The notes under the pieces: generated by a model
Seen by the model: the letters and a program-made list of their open reading frames with translations, nothing else
Databases searched by the model: none
Told to the model about the DNA's origin: nothing
Program-made: the position numbers and the translations under genes
NCBI GenBank assembly: GCA_947452005.1
Contig: CANGBC010000011.1
Coordinates: forward strand, 1 to 64,000
DNA length: 64,000 nucleotides
Source of the DNA: Beijerinckiaceae bacterium
GTDB taxonomy: Bacteria; Pseudomonadota; Alphaproteobacteria; Rhizobiales; Beijerinckiaceae
Reading direction: 5' to 3'
Part shown: positions 26,976-35,455 of the stretch, one piece after another
Layout: each line of letters starts with the position of its first letter
Numbering within the stretch: the stretch's first letter is position 1

Positions 26976-27781
26976 GCATAGCACCAACGCCTAAAATGCA
27001 GGCGCGCGGTCTGCGCATCGGCTTTTACAATGAACGCATCAAGAAGCGACTGAATGTTCTCGACGGGATTGATCTGTCGGTGGCTGAAGGCGAGTTGGTT
27101 TGCATTGTCGGGCCTTCTGGCTGCGGCAAGTCGACCTTTCTGGGCGCCGTCGATGGACTCACCCGCATTGACGGCGGCGATGTCCTGATTGATGGCCATG
27201 CCGTCACCGCACCGGGCCCCGACCGGGCCATGGTGTTTCAGCATGACTCGCTGTTTCCCTGGCGCACGGTCTTGCAGAATGTCGTCTACGGCATCGAGAT
27301 TCAAAATTCGATGTCGAAGGCTGACATGAATGATCGCGGCCGCCAGCTCGTGGAGCTTGTCGGATTGAAGGGGTTTGAAGACCACTTCCCGCATGAGCTC
27401 TCTGGTGGCATGCGCCAGCGCGTCAATATTGCACGCGCGCTTGCCCCTGATCCCGAACTGCTGCTGCTGGATGAACCCTTTGCCGCGCTTGATGCGCAGA
27501 CGCGTGAATTCATGCAGGTCGAACTTTTGAAGATTTTGAACCGCGCCAAAAAGACGGCTCTGTTCATCACGCACCAGATTGACGAGGCGATCTTCCTGTC
27601 CAATCGCGTGGCGGTTTTCTCCGCGCGCCCGGCAAAGGTGAAAGAGATCGTCGAGATTGATCTGCCCAAAGAGCGCAGCCTTGCGCTCAAACACGAGCCG
27701 CGCTTCCGCGATTTGCAGGCCTATATCTGGCGTCTCATCGAAGAAGAATCCGCCCGCACCGGCCTTGTGACGGCGAGCTGA
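26972..27781 (+). CDS. ABC transporter ATP-binding protein, SsuB/TauB-like
   Basis: 269 residues. Walker A GPSGCGKST, Q-loop MVFQHDSLFPWRTV, signature LSGGMRQRVNIARAL, Walker B LLLLDEPFAALD, H-loop ITHQIDEA. The Q-loop with LFPWRT is typical of the nitrate/sulfonate/taurine importer subgroup. It energises uptake by the permease encoded next. Overlaps the binding-protein gene by 4 bases. Confidence 0.94.
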   Translation: MSIAPTPKMQARGLRIGFYNERIKKRLNVLDGIDLSVAEGELVCIVGPSGCGKSTFLGAVDGLTRIDGGDVLIDGHAVTAPGPDRAMVFQHDSLFPWRTVLQNVVYGIEIQNSMSKADMNDRGRQLVELVGLKGFEDHFPHELSGGMRQRVNIARALAPDPELLLLDEPFAALDAQTREFMQVELLKILNRAKKTALFITHQIDEAIFLSNRVAVFSARPAKVKEIVEIDLPKERSLALKHEPRFRDLQAYIWRLIEEESARTGLVTAS

Positions 27782-27787
27782 CACATC

Positions 27788-28624
27788 ATGACCGCAACAC
27801 TCAACACACAAACCACCCTGCGCGATGAGACCGAAGACGCAGCCCCGCGCCGCTCTTTTTACGCCAGCAATGAATCCACCATCATCGGCACCATTTCTGT
27901 CGTCGCCTTCCTGTTCTTCTGGGAATATGCGGTCGCGGCCAAATGGGTGAATGCACTTTTCACCTCCTCGCCCCTGCGCATCATCACAGCCGGCACAGCC
28001 ATGGTGAAAGAAGGCACGATCTGGCAGGATCTCGCCACATCGGGAATTGAATTTGGCCTCGGCTTTGGCCTTGCCACCATCATTGGTGTGCCCCTTGGCA
28101 TTTTGATGGGCTGGTATCGTCGCCTCAATGCGGTGCTGGAGCCATTCGTCAATGCGCTCTATGCGACACCACGCATTGCGCTGCTGCCGCTCATCGTTAT
28201 CTGGTTCGGCATTGATCTGGGCTCAAAGGTCGCCATCGTGTTTTTATCAACCGTGTTCCCGATCCTGGTGAACACAATGGTGGGCATTCGCACGGTCGAG
28301 CGTGACTTCATCAAAGTCGCGCGCTCCTTTGGCGCGTCTGACCGCCAATTGTTCATGACGGTCGCCCTGCCCTCAACCGTTCCCTTCCTCCTCACGGGCC
28401 TGCGCCTTGGCCTTGGCCATGCGTTGATCGGTATTGTGGTGGGTGAAATGTATGGCGCGACCTCGGGCATCGGCTACATGATGGCGGTGGCTGGTGCGAC
28501 CTTCCAGACTGACCGTGTGATGGTGGGCATTATCATCATTGCCGCGTCGGGCATGATCATGACGCAAATGCTGAAGATGATCGAAATGCGCTTTGAAAAA
28601 TGGCGCGTGGATAGCCGCAGCTGA
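27788..28624 (+). CDS. ABC transporter permease, SsuC/TauC-like
   Basis: 278 residues with about six membrane helices (VVAFLFFWEYAVAAKWV, GFGLATIIGVPLGILMGWYR, ALLPLIVIWFGIDLGSKVAI). The EAA-type coupling loop is seen as VARSFGASDRQLFMTVALPS. It forms the inner-membrane pore of the importer. The start is 6 bases after the ATPase stop, and the gene is followed 21 bases later by the SDR. Confidence 0.93.
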   Translation: MTATLNTQTTLRDETEDAAPRRSFYASNESTIIGTISVVAFLFFWEYAVAAKWVNALFTSSPLRIITAGTAMVKEGTIWQDLATSGIEFGLGFGLATIIGVPLGILMGWYRRLNAVLEPFVNALYATPRIALLPLIVIWFGIDLGSKVAIVFLSTVFPILVNTMVGIRTVERDFIKVARSFGASDRQLFMTVALPSTVPFLLTGLRLGLGHALIGIVVGEMYGATSGIGYMMAVAGATFQTDRVMVGIIIIAASGMIMTQMLKMIEMRFEKWRVDSRS

Positions 28625-28645
28625 ATTCTTTAGGAGAAGAAGAAA

Positions 28646-29398
28646 ATGAAACTCAAGGGACAAGTCGCCATCGTCACGGGTGCGGGCCGCAACATCGGCG
28701 AAGAAGTGGCCAAGCTCCTCTCCAGTGAAGGCGCTTCCATTGCTGTGGTGGATCTCGACAAGGCGCGTGCCGAAAAGGTCGCTGGCGAGATCAATGCAGC
28801 CGGCGGCAAGGCCAAGGCTTTCATCTGCGATGTTGCCAAGGAAGTCGACATCGACGCGACGGTTGCAGGTGTGGCGGAGGCTTTCGGCCGCGTCGACATT
28901 CTCGTCAACAATGTCGCGATCTCTGACAACAAGCATATGCTCGACATCACGACGGAAGAGTGGAACCGCACGATTGCGATCACACTCACCGCGCCCTTCC
29001 TGTTTGGCAAATATGCCGCCAAGGCGATGATTGCAGCCGGTAATGGCGGCAAGATCGTCAATGTGTCGTCGACCTCGGGTTATTATGGCCGCAACCGCGC
29101 CATTGCTTACACGGCAGCCAAAGGCGGCGTGATCAACCTCACCCGCTCCATGGCCATCCAGCTCGCGCCCCACAAGATCCGCGTCAACAGCGTGGTGCCC
29201 AACAAGATCGGCTCGCCCGTCGGCAAGGATGATTTTGACCCCAACCGCCCCGTGAAGAACCTCGTTGGCCGTCCGGGTCTGCCCATTGATCTGGCCAATG
29301 CGATCCTCTTCCTCGTCTCGGATGATTCAAGCTTCATTGTCGGCTCGGATCTGTTCGTGGACGGTGGCTGCTCGACATTGATGCCGGGGAATGAATAA
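28646..29398 (+). CDS. Short-chain dehydrogenase/reductase
   Basis: 250 residues, classical SDR. Cofactor motif TGAGRNIGEEVA near residue 11, LVNNVAIS (NNxA), catalytic Ser-Tyr-Lys in NVSSTSGYYGRN and AYTAAKGG. It should oxidise or reduce an alcohol/ketone with NAD(P). A good aggag ribosome site precedes the ATG. Between this gene and the next lies repeat A; the genes are still in one direction and may be one transcript. Confidence 0.93.
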   Translation: MKLKGQVAIVTGAGRNIGEEVAKLLSSEGASIAVVDLDKARAEKVAGEINAAGGKAKAFICDVAKEVDIDATVAGVAEAFGRVDILVNNVAISDNKHMLDITTEEWNRTIAITLTAPFLFGKYAAKAMIAAGNGGKIVNVSSTSGYYGRNRAIAYTAAKGGVINLTRSMAIQLAPHKIRVNSVVPNKIGSPVGKDDFDPNRPVKNLVGRPGLPIDLANAILFLVSDDSSFIVGSDLFVDGGCSTLMPGNE

Positions 29399-29478
29399 CG
29401 TCATTGCGAGCGCAGCGAAGCAATCCAGAGCCTCACGTGTGGCTTTCTGGATTGCTTCGCCTTCGGCTCGCAATGACG
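29399..29478. repeat. Palindromic repeat family A, full copy
   Basis: 80 bp, cgtcattgcgagcgcagcg to ttcggctcgcaatgacg, inner arms gaagcaatccag and ctggattgcttcg. It starts immediately after the SDR stop codon and ends 19 bases before the class II aldolase start, so it sits inside an otherwise continuous plus-strand gene run. Confidence 0.9.
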
Positions 29479-29497
29479 GCGCTTAAAGGGAAACGAC

Positions 29498-30280
29498 ATG
29501 TGCAGCTCACTCTTTGACGATCCGGCCGCGGTTGCTGAAACCATTTCGGATGAAGCTGGCAACACCAAGCCGGCCGATGCCACGCTGCTCGCCGATCTGG
29601 CCGCTGCCAATCGCATTCTGTTCAAACAGGGTGTGGTTGATGGCTTTGGTCATGTGAGTGCACGCCACGACAAGCATCCCGACCGTTTTCTGCTGGCGCG
29701 CAATATGGCTCCTGGGCTCGTCACTGCGGATGACATTGTCACCTTCGATCTCGATGGTCGTGCGCTCAATGCCAATGGGCGCGCCGTCTATCTGGAGCGT
29801 TTCATCCACGCTGAAATCTACCGGGCGCGCCCTGATGTCATGGCGGTCGTGCATAGCCATTCGGTGGCTGTTGTGCCCTTCTCCATTCTGAAGGGCGTGC
29901 CGTTTCGGGCAGTCTGCCACATGGGTGGCTTTATCGGCATTTGCGCGCCGATCTTTGAAATCCGCGACATTGCGGGGGATGCATCTGATCTGCTCATCCG
30001 CAGTTCAGAACTGGGTGCGGGTGTGGCGCGCACGCTGGGCGATGGCAATGTCGTGCTCATGCGTGGACACGGCTCAACGGTTGTCGGCGACCGATTGAAA
30101 CAAGCGGTGTTTCGCGCCGTCTATACCGAGAACAATGCCAAATTGCAGGTCGAAGCCATGCGACTTGGGCCGATTGAAGCGCTGACCGCAGGCGAAGCCG
30201 AGACGACCGCGCGCGTCATCGACACGCAAGTGGATCGCGCTTGGGATTTATGGAAATTGCAGGCTGAAGGAAAAATTTGA
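29498..30280 (+). CDS. Class II aldolase/adducin family protein
   Basis: 260 residues. It shows the class II aldolase pattern: LFKQGVVDGFGHVSARHD, a zinc-binding AVVHSHSVAVVPF and a later VLMRGHGSTVVGD. Members are fuculose-type aldolases, epimerases or decarboxylases; the exact reaction is not clear. It is the second-last gene of the run that starts with hyuA; the stop codon overlaps the next start (TGATG). Confidence 0.9.
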   Translation: MCSSLFDDPAAVAETISDEAGNTKPADATLLADLAAANRILFKQGVVDGFGHVSARHDKHPDRFLLARNMAPGLVTADDIVTFDLDGRALNANGRAVYLERFIHAEIYRARPDVMAVVHSHSVAVVPFSILKGVPFRAVCHMGGFIGICAPIFEIRDIAGDASDLLIRSSELGAGVARTLGDGNVVLMRGHGSTVVGDRLKQAVFRAVYTENNAKLQVEAMRLGPIEALTAGEAETTARVIDTQVDRAWDLWKLQAEGKI

Positions 30281-31137
30281 TGCGTATCGCCCGTTATGAC
30301 GACAACCGCTTTGGTCTTGTGGAAGGGGACGAGGTGATTGATGTTACCTCCGCGCTCAGCGCTTTGCCTGCGCAATCCTACCCCTTCCCGCGCACCGATC
30401 TGTTTGTCGAACATTTCGAAAAGCTGCGCCCGGCTTTTGAGGCTGCCGCCAAGACCGGCACCCGCCGCAAGCTGAAAGATGTGAAGCTGCTCTCGCCCGT
30501 GGCCAATCCGGGCAAGATCGTTGCGGCACCTGTGAATTACAAAAAGCATCTCGAAGAAGCGCGCGCAGATGCGGGCATTCACCATCAGCAGCAGGTCGGC
30601 GAAATCCAGAAGGTTGGTTTGTTTCTCAAAGCCACCAGCTCGGTGATTGGCGCGGGCGAAACCATTCTCATCCGCCATGATGACCGCCGCAATGATCACG
30701 AGATCGAACTGGCGGTCGTGATCGGCAAGACGGCTGATCGCGTGTCGAAAGAAGACGCACTCAATTATGTCGCGGGCTATGCCATTGGCCTCGACATGAC
30801 CATCCGTGGCCCCGAAGAGCGCTCGCTGCGCAAGTCGCTCGACACATTCACCGTGATCGGGCCCTGGTTTGTCAGCGCTGATGAAATCGGTAGCCCGTCA
30901 GGCCTTGATCTTGAGCTGACAGTCGATGGTGAAGCCCGCCAGAACGCCAATACGCGCGATCTGGTGCTGGATGTGCCGACCCTCATCTCATGGGCGTCGA
31001 GCTTCTACACGCTGCATCCGGGCGATGTGATCTTGTCTGGCACGCCGGAAGGTGTCGGCCCTGTGCTGGCCGGCAACACGATCCGCGCCACGATTGCCAA
31101 AGTTGGCACGATGGATGTGAAGGTGGGGCATATCTAA
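30280..31137 (+). CDS. Fumarylacetoacetate hydrolase family protein
   Basis: 285 residues. FAH core motifs: NYKKHLEEA, FLKATSSVIGAGETILI, DHEIELAVVIGKTADRVS with the acidic metal ligands, and the C-terminal ILSGTPEGVGPV. FAH-fold enzymes hydrolyse or decarboxylate acyl-pyruvate-type or beta-diketone-like substrates. ATG 30280 shares its A with the upstream TGA; a TTG at 30277 is unlikely. Terminal gene of the hyuA operon; repeat A follows at once. Confidence 0.92.
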   Translation: MRIARYDDNRFGLVEGDEVIDVTSALSALPAQSYPFPRTDLFVEHFEKLRPAFEAAAKTGTRRKLKDVKLLSPVANPGKIVAAPVNYKKHLEEARADAGIHHQQQVGEIQKVGLFLKATSSVIGAGETILIRHDDRRNDHEIELAVVIGKTADRVSKEDALNYVAGYAIGLDMTIRGPEERSLRKSLDTFTVIGPWFVSADEIGSPSGLDLELTVDGEARQNANTRDLVLDVPTLISWASSFYTLHPGDVILSGTPEGVGPVLAGNTIRATIAKVGTMDVKVGHI

Positions 31138-31139
31138 TT

Positions 31140-31230
31140 CGTCATTGCGAGCGAAGCGAAGCAATCCAGAAAGCCTCACGTGGGGCCTCTGGATTGCCGC
31201 GTCGGGCTAAAGCCCTCCTCGCAATGACGA
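31140..31230. repeat. Palindromic repeat family A, full copy
   Basis: 91 bp, nearly identical to the copy at 12501-12590 (differences only around the right loop, gggctaaagccc). It separates the convergent FAH and amidohydrolase genes. Confidence 0.9.
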
Positions 31231-32211
31231 CTACTTAAACCGATCAAACAATCTCACAGCATTCTCGCGCTCGACCTTCGGGAAAATATCCGCAAGCTCG
31301 GGCATGTTGCGCATGGCGGTGATTTGTTCATCAACATATTCGCGATGAATATAGGGCCAGTCGCTGCCAAACATGATGTGCGAGGGCTCTGTCACCAGAC
31401 GTAAAGAGGCCATCGCCGCGCGCGAGCCTGAAATGGCCGTGTCGAAATAAAACTTGCCCACATAAGGCTCGACACCTTCCGGCACGCGATCTTTGAAATC
31501 AGGCGGGCCATTGGGGTCTTGCTCGGACATCAGCTTCAGGCGCAGCGAAATATAGGGCACGCAGCCCCCCGCATGCGCCAAAATCCAGCGGATGTTGGGA
31601 TATTTGCGCATCTGCTCATTGTAGATGAGGTTGGCAGCAATGCGCGTGGTCTCGAACGGATATTCGACCACTGAGCCCCAGAGCTTCAACGTCAGATCAT
31701 CAACAAAGGCTGGGCGTGCGGGATGCACGAAGACTTTGGCGTGACGGCGATCAAGCTCCGCATAAAAGGCATCAGCAGCGGGATCACCAATGTAGATATT
31801 GTTCTGGTTGGTCAGCATGATGATGCCGTCAGCCTTCAGCACATCAAAAGCGTGAGCCGTAGCTTTCAGCGCGCCATCCACATCGGGAAACGGCACGGGC
31901 GCGAAGAAGCCGAGCTTTTGGGGATATTTCGAGACGAATTTGGCCAAAGCCTCGCCCGTGCTCTGGCACAGATAGCGCGCATTCTCGTCATTGCCATGAT
32001 GGACACCGGCCACCGACAGCGGATTGACCACCGCGCCATCAATGCCAAACGTGCCCATATTGTCGATCAGCTCATCGACATTGGAATTTTTGCGCAACGG
32101 GCGCGACAGATCGGCGGCGCCGGAGCGCACAATGGCCTGCTCATATTCTGGCAGAACGCAATGGTGGTGAACGTCGATAAAGCGCAGACCAGCGCCGGGA
32201 CCGTTAGACAC
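31231..32211 (-). CDS. Amidohydrolase-2 family protein, ACMSD-like
   Basis: 326 residues from a GTG with ggagga 7 bases upstream. N-terminal metal motif FIDVHHH, then a TIM-barrel fold with ILAHAGG and the terminal FGSDWPY seen in aminocarboxymuconate-semialdehyde decarboxylase and related decarboxylases/hydrolases. It likely acts on a small aromatic or dicarboxylic acid. Divergent from the TctC gene at 32365 with about 150 bases between them. Confidence 0.9.
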   Translation of the reverse strand: MSNGPGAGLRFIDVHHHCVLPEYEQAIVRSGAADLSRPLRKNSNVDELIDNMGTFGIDGAVVNPLSVAGVHHGNDENARYLCQSTGEALAKFVSKYPQKLGFFAPVPFPDVDGALKATAHAFDVLKADGIIMLTNQNNIYIGDPAADAFYAELDRRHAKVFVHPARPAFVDDLTLKLWGSVVEYPFETTRIAANLIYNEQMRKYPNIRWILAHAGGCVPYISLRLKLMSEQDPNGPPDFKDRVPEGVEPYVGKFYFDTAISGSRAAMASLRLVTEPSHIMFGSDWPYIHREYVDEQITAMRNMPELADIFPKVERENAVRLFDRFK

Positions 32212-32364
32212 GGGTGATTCCTCCGTTGTTTTTGTGGGCGTCAGAATAGAGCCAACATGGGCTCAGGCCAAGGAAATAGAGCGCCGTATAAGGGCCGCCC
32301 CACCTTGGCCCGCGTGCGTTGCCCGTCTATGCTGGTGCCAACAAAAAAACATCTGGAGGACCAC

Positions 32365-33408
32365 ATGGGCTTACCAAGCCGAGACCTGCCGCGCCAAGCC
32401 ATTGGCTGCGCCCTGTCGCTCGCAGCACTCCTGAACACTGCGCCCACCGCGCAAGCGCAAAGCCTCGCTGATTTCTATCGCGAGACGGCGGTCAATCTCA
32501 TCATCGGTTTCCCCGTGGGTGGTGGCTATGACATTTACGGTCGCCTTGTTGCGCGCCATATGGGCAAGCACATCCCCGGCAATCCCAAAATGGTGCCGCA
32601 AAACATGATCGGTGCTGGCGGCATGAAAGCTGCCAATTTCATGTATAGCGTGGCGCCCAAAGATGGCGCGACGCTCGGCATCATTCCTGACACATCACCA
32701 TCGGAAGAATTGCTCGGCACCAATGGCGTTGCCTATGTGTCGAAAAATTTCAACTGGATCGGGCGCATCAGCGCGAGCACCAATGTGCAAGTGCTATGGG
32801 CGACATCTGGCGTGAAAAACATCGCCGATGCGCAAGCCAAGGAAAGCGTGCAAGGCGGCTCTGGCCCTATGGCGCCTGCGGTCATCTATCCCAAATTGCT
32901 GAATGCACTGGGCGGCACCAAATTCAAAATGGTGACTGGCTATGGCGGCGCAGCCGAGAGTTGCCTTGCCATGGAAAAAGGCGAGATCGACGGCTGTCTG
33001 CTCGCATGGTCAACCGTGAAAGCGGCGAAACGCGATTGGCTGGAGCAGAAGAAAGCCTCCATCGTCGTGCAATGGGGCTCAACCCGCCACGCTGAATTGC
33101 CCGACATTCCGACCATGGTGGAACTGGGCAAAACAGCTGAAGACAAAGCCATTCTTGAGCTTTATGCGAGCGCCACGGAAATCGGCAAATCGATTATCGC
33201 ACCCCCCGGTGTAGCAACTGACCGCATTCAGGCATTGCGGCGCGGCTTTGATGCCATGCTGCAAGACAAGGATTATCTCGACGAGGTAAAAAAACTCAGC
33301 CTCGATTTTGAGCCACTGAGCGGCGAAAAGCTGCAGGCCTATGTCGAAGAACTGTCCAAAACACCTGCCTCTGTTCTGGCCAAGGCCAAACAGGTTCGTG
33401 ACAATTAA
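32365..33408 (+). CDS. TctC/Bug-type periplasmic solute-binding protein (1 of 7)
   Basis: 347 residues. Signal peptide ALSLAALLNTAPTAQAQ; mature start SLADFYRETAVNLIIGFPVG, then GGYDIYGRLVARHMGKHIPG and APKDGATLGI, the hallmarks of the divergent P-G-x-P subgroup of tripartite tricarboxylate transporter receptors. Binds a small carboxylate or similar in the periplasm. ATG 32365 is chosen for the ggagg just upstream. Immediately followed by a ThDP enzyme with 11 bases between, so transport and a decarboxylase-like reaction are linked. No TctA/TctB is nearby. Confidence 0.9.
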   Translation: MGLPSRDLPRQAIGCALSLAALLNTAPTAQAQSLADFYRETAVNLIIGFPVGGGYDIYGRLVARHMGKHIPGNPKMVPQNMIGAGGMKAANFMYSVAPKDGATLGIIPDTSPSEELLGTNGVAYVSKNFNWIGRISASTNVQVLWATSGVKNIADAQAKESVQGGSGPMAPAVIYPKLLNALGGTKFKMVTGYGGAAESCLAMEKGEIDGCLLAWSTVKAAKRDWLEQKKASIVVQWGSTRHAELPDIPTMVELGKTAEDKAILELYASATEIGKSIIAPPGVATDRIQALRRGFDAMLQDKDYLDEVKKLSLDFEPLSGEKLQAYVEELSKTPASVLAKAKQVRDN

Positions 33409-33419
33409 GGAGCCGCAAG

Positions 33420-35138
33420 GTGTCAACCAAGAAAATTGAAAAGACGACAGCGGCGGAAGCCTATCTGACCCTCATGGCGGATCGTGGCGTGGACTATCTC
33501 TTCGCCAATGCCGGCACTGATTTTGCGCCCCTCATTGAGGCGATGAGCAAGATCGAAATCAACGGCGGCGCCATGCCCAAGCCCATCACCGTGCCGCATG
33601 AAAATGTCGCCGTCTCGATGGCGCTTGGCTATTATCTCGTCACGGGCCGCCCGCAGCTGGTCATGGTGCATGTCAATGTCGGCACGGCCAATGCCGTGTG
33701 CGGCGTCATGAATGCCTGGCGCGGCAATGTGCCGATCCTCTTCACCGCTGGCCGCACACCCTTCTCAGAAGAAGGCGGATTGCTGGGCGAACGCTCGGGC
33801 GAAATTCACTGGCCGCAGGAAATGCGTGACCAAGGCGCGATGCTGCGTGAATTTGTGAAATGGGATTATCAACTGCCCAATACTCAGGTGCTGGAAGCCA
33901 CGGTTGATCGCGCGATCAATCTGGCCATGGCCGAACCCAAAGGGCCAATCTATCTGACGCTGCCGCGCGAAGTGCTGGCCACACCGATGGAGAGTTTCTC
34001 CTATGCGTCGCCCTCGCGCCACGCCACACCGTCTGCGCCCTTCCCCGATCCATCCGCCATTGAGCAAGCGGCCGAGATGATTGCGCGCGCTGAAAATCCG
34101 CTCATCATCACATCGAGCGCTGGGCGTGACACGGCTGAAGTGGTGAAGCTGGCAGAACTGGCTCAGTGCTTTGCCATTCCCGTCACGCAGCGCAAGCCGC
34201 GTTTCATGGCGCTGCCCAGCGATCACGAAATGCATCTGGGCTATAATCCTGATGCCTTTCTCGACAAGAGCGATTGCATCATTGTGCTCGAATGCGATGT
34301 GCCGTGGATCCCGTCCAAGAAGGCGCCGCATCCGGATGCCAAGATCATCCATATTGCGGTCGACCCGCTCTATTCCGCCTATCCGATGCGCTCGTTCCAT
34401 TCGGATCTGGGCATTTCGGGCGTACTCAGCGCAACGCTGCCCATGCTGACACAGGCGCTTGAAGTGCGCGCCGCCAAAAACCGCGACAAGATTGAGGCGC
34501 GTCGGAAGCGTCTGGCGGAAACGCGCGCCAACCAGCGCGCGCGTTGGCTGGAGATTCTCGACAAGGGCCGCACGCAGACCCCGCTGCATCCGGCGTGGAT
34601 CACCCATTGCATCAACGAGGTCAAAACACCTGACACGATCATGGTGAAAGAAAGCCCCCTGACGTGGGAACATCTCACTCTCACGCAGCCGGGCACATTC
34701 TTCTCGTCGGGTGCGGCTGGTGGCCTTGGCTGGGGCCTTGGCACGGCGCTTGGTATGAAGATCGCCAAGCCCGAAAGCCCTGTTATCTGCACCGTGGGTG
34801 ATGGCGCCTATATGTTTGGCAATCCGATCCCCGCGCATTATGTGGCGGCCGCTGAAAAGCTGCCGATTCTGACCATCGTGTTTAACAATCAAATGTGGGG
34901 CGCGGTGAAGCGCAACACGCATGAGGTTTATCCTGGTGGCTATGCTGCCAAATCCAACCGCGAGCCGCTGACCTATTTCGATCTCGAATTGGGATTCGAG
35001 AAAGCGGTTGAATCAGCGGGTGGCTATGGCGAGCGTGTGGCGGACCCTGCTGACATGCCAAAAGCTTTGCAGCGCGCCATGGAGGCCATCAAGGGCGGCA
35101 ATCAGGCTTTGCTCAATGTCATCTGCTCTGGTCCCTAA
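33420..35138 (+). CDS. Thiamine-diphosphate-dependent enzyme (acetolactate synthase/benzoylformate decarboxylase-like)
   Basis: 572 residues from a GTG preceded by aaggag. N-terminal PYR domain with the activating Glu in VPHENVAVSMALGY; central domain; C-terminal PP domain with the GDG-N cofactor motif, VGDGAYMFGN at about residue 460, then LPILTIVFNN. The family includes acetolactate synthase and 2-oxoacid decarboxylases; the exact substrate is unknown. Co-directional with a TctC protein and separated from the next gene's tail by an overlapping stop codon on the other strand. Confidence 0.9.
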   Translation: MSTKKIEKTTAAEAYLTLMADRGVDYLFANAGTDFAPLIEAMSKIEINGGAMPKPITVPHENVAVSMALGYYLVTGRPQLVMVHVNVGTANAVCGVMNAWRGNVPILFTAGRTPFSEEGGLLGERSGEIHWPQEMRDQGAMLREFVKWDYQLPNTQVLEATVDRAINLAMAEPKGPIYLTLPREVLATPMESFSYASPSRHATPSAPFPDPSAIEQAAEMIARAENPLIITSSAGRDTAEVVKLAELAQCFAIPVTQRKPRFMALPSDHEMHLGYNPDAFLDKSDCIIVLECDVPWIPSKKAPHPDAKIIHIAVDPLYSAYPMRSFHSDLGISGVLSATLPMLTQALEVRAAKNRDKIEARRKRLAETRANQRARWLEILDKGRTQTPLHPAWITHCINEVKTPDTIMVKESPLTWEHLTLTQPGTFFSSGAAGGLGWGLGTALGMKIAKPESPVICTVGDGAYMFGNPIPAHYVAAAEKLPILTIVFNNQMWGAVKRNTHEVYPGGYAAKSNREPLTYFDLELGFEKAVESAGGYGERVADPADMPKALQRAMEAIKGGNQALLNVICSGP

Positions 35139-35293
35139 TCGGTCACGGTGAGGATCAAGGCCATAGCAAAGGGAACAGCAACGGCGGCCCATTTCATGAT
35201 CCGAGCGAACATGACATAGGCCGCCTCATGCGCGGCATAATCGGGATCAGAATGATCTGCATCTAGCTCAAGTCGGGCTTCGTTTGGGGTCAT
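35135..35293 (-). CDS. aa3-type cytochrome c oxidase subunit IV-like small membrane protein
   Basis: 52 residues. The segment DPDYAAHEAAYVMFARIMKW followed by a single membrane helix (AAVAVPFAMALILTV) fits the bacterial subunit IV pattern DY-x2-HE-x2-Y-x2-F. ATG 35293 (MTPNEARLEL) with gagg 9 bases upstream. Its TAG overlaps the TAA of the convergent ThDP gene. No cox structural genes are in the window, so its placement is unexplained. Confidence 0.6.
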   Translation of the reverse strand: MTPNEARLELDADHSDPDYAAHEAAYVMFARIMKWAAVAVPFAMALILTVTD

Positions 35294-35344
35294 GGGGTGC
35301 CGCCTCAAACGAGAGAAACGCGAAAGCCGCGCGCCAGTTGCCGA

Positions 35345-35356
35345 CGTCATTGCGAG
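35345..35356. repeat. Fragment of repeat family A (left end)
   Basis: Only cgtcattgcgag remains, in the space between the divergent subunit IV-like and TctC genes. Confidence 0.5.
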
Positions 35357-35455
35357 ACCGCCCGTTAATCCCCTTGCCAAGGTGGGGCTGACTTTGGCAC
35401 TTTGGTATTCAATCAAAGCGGCTCACAGAAAAGTCGCGCTCACGGGGGAATTTTC

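Noticed and set aside
9942-31230. CRISPR-like array
   Set aside because: Repeat A copies are palindromic and kilobases apart, each in a different intergenic space, with no regular spacers and no cas genes.
33765-34922. 385-codon minus-strand frame opposite the ThDP enzyme
   Set aside because: Antisense shadow; the plus strand carries all ThDP-enzyme motifs.
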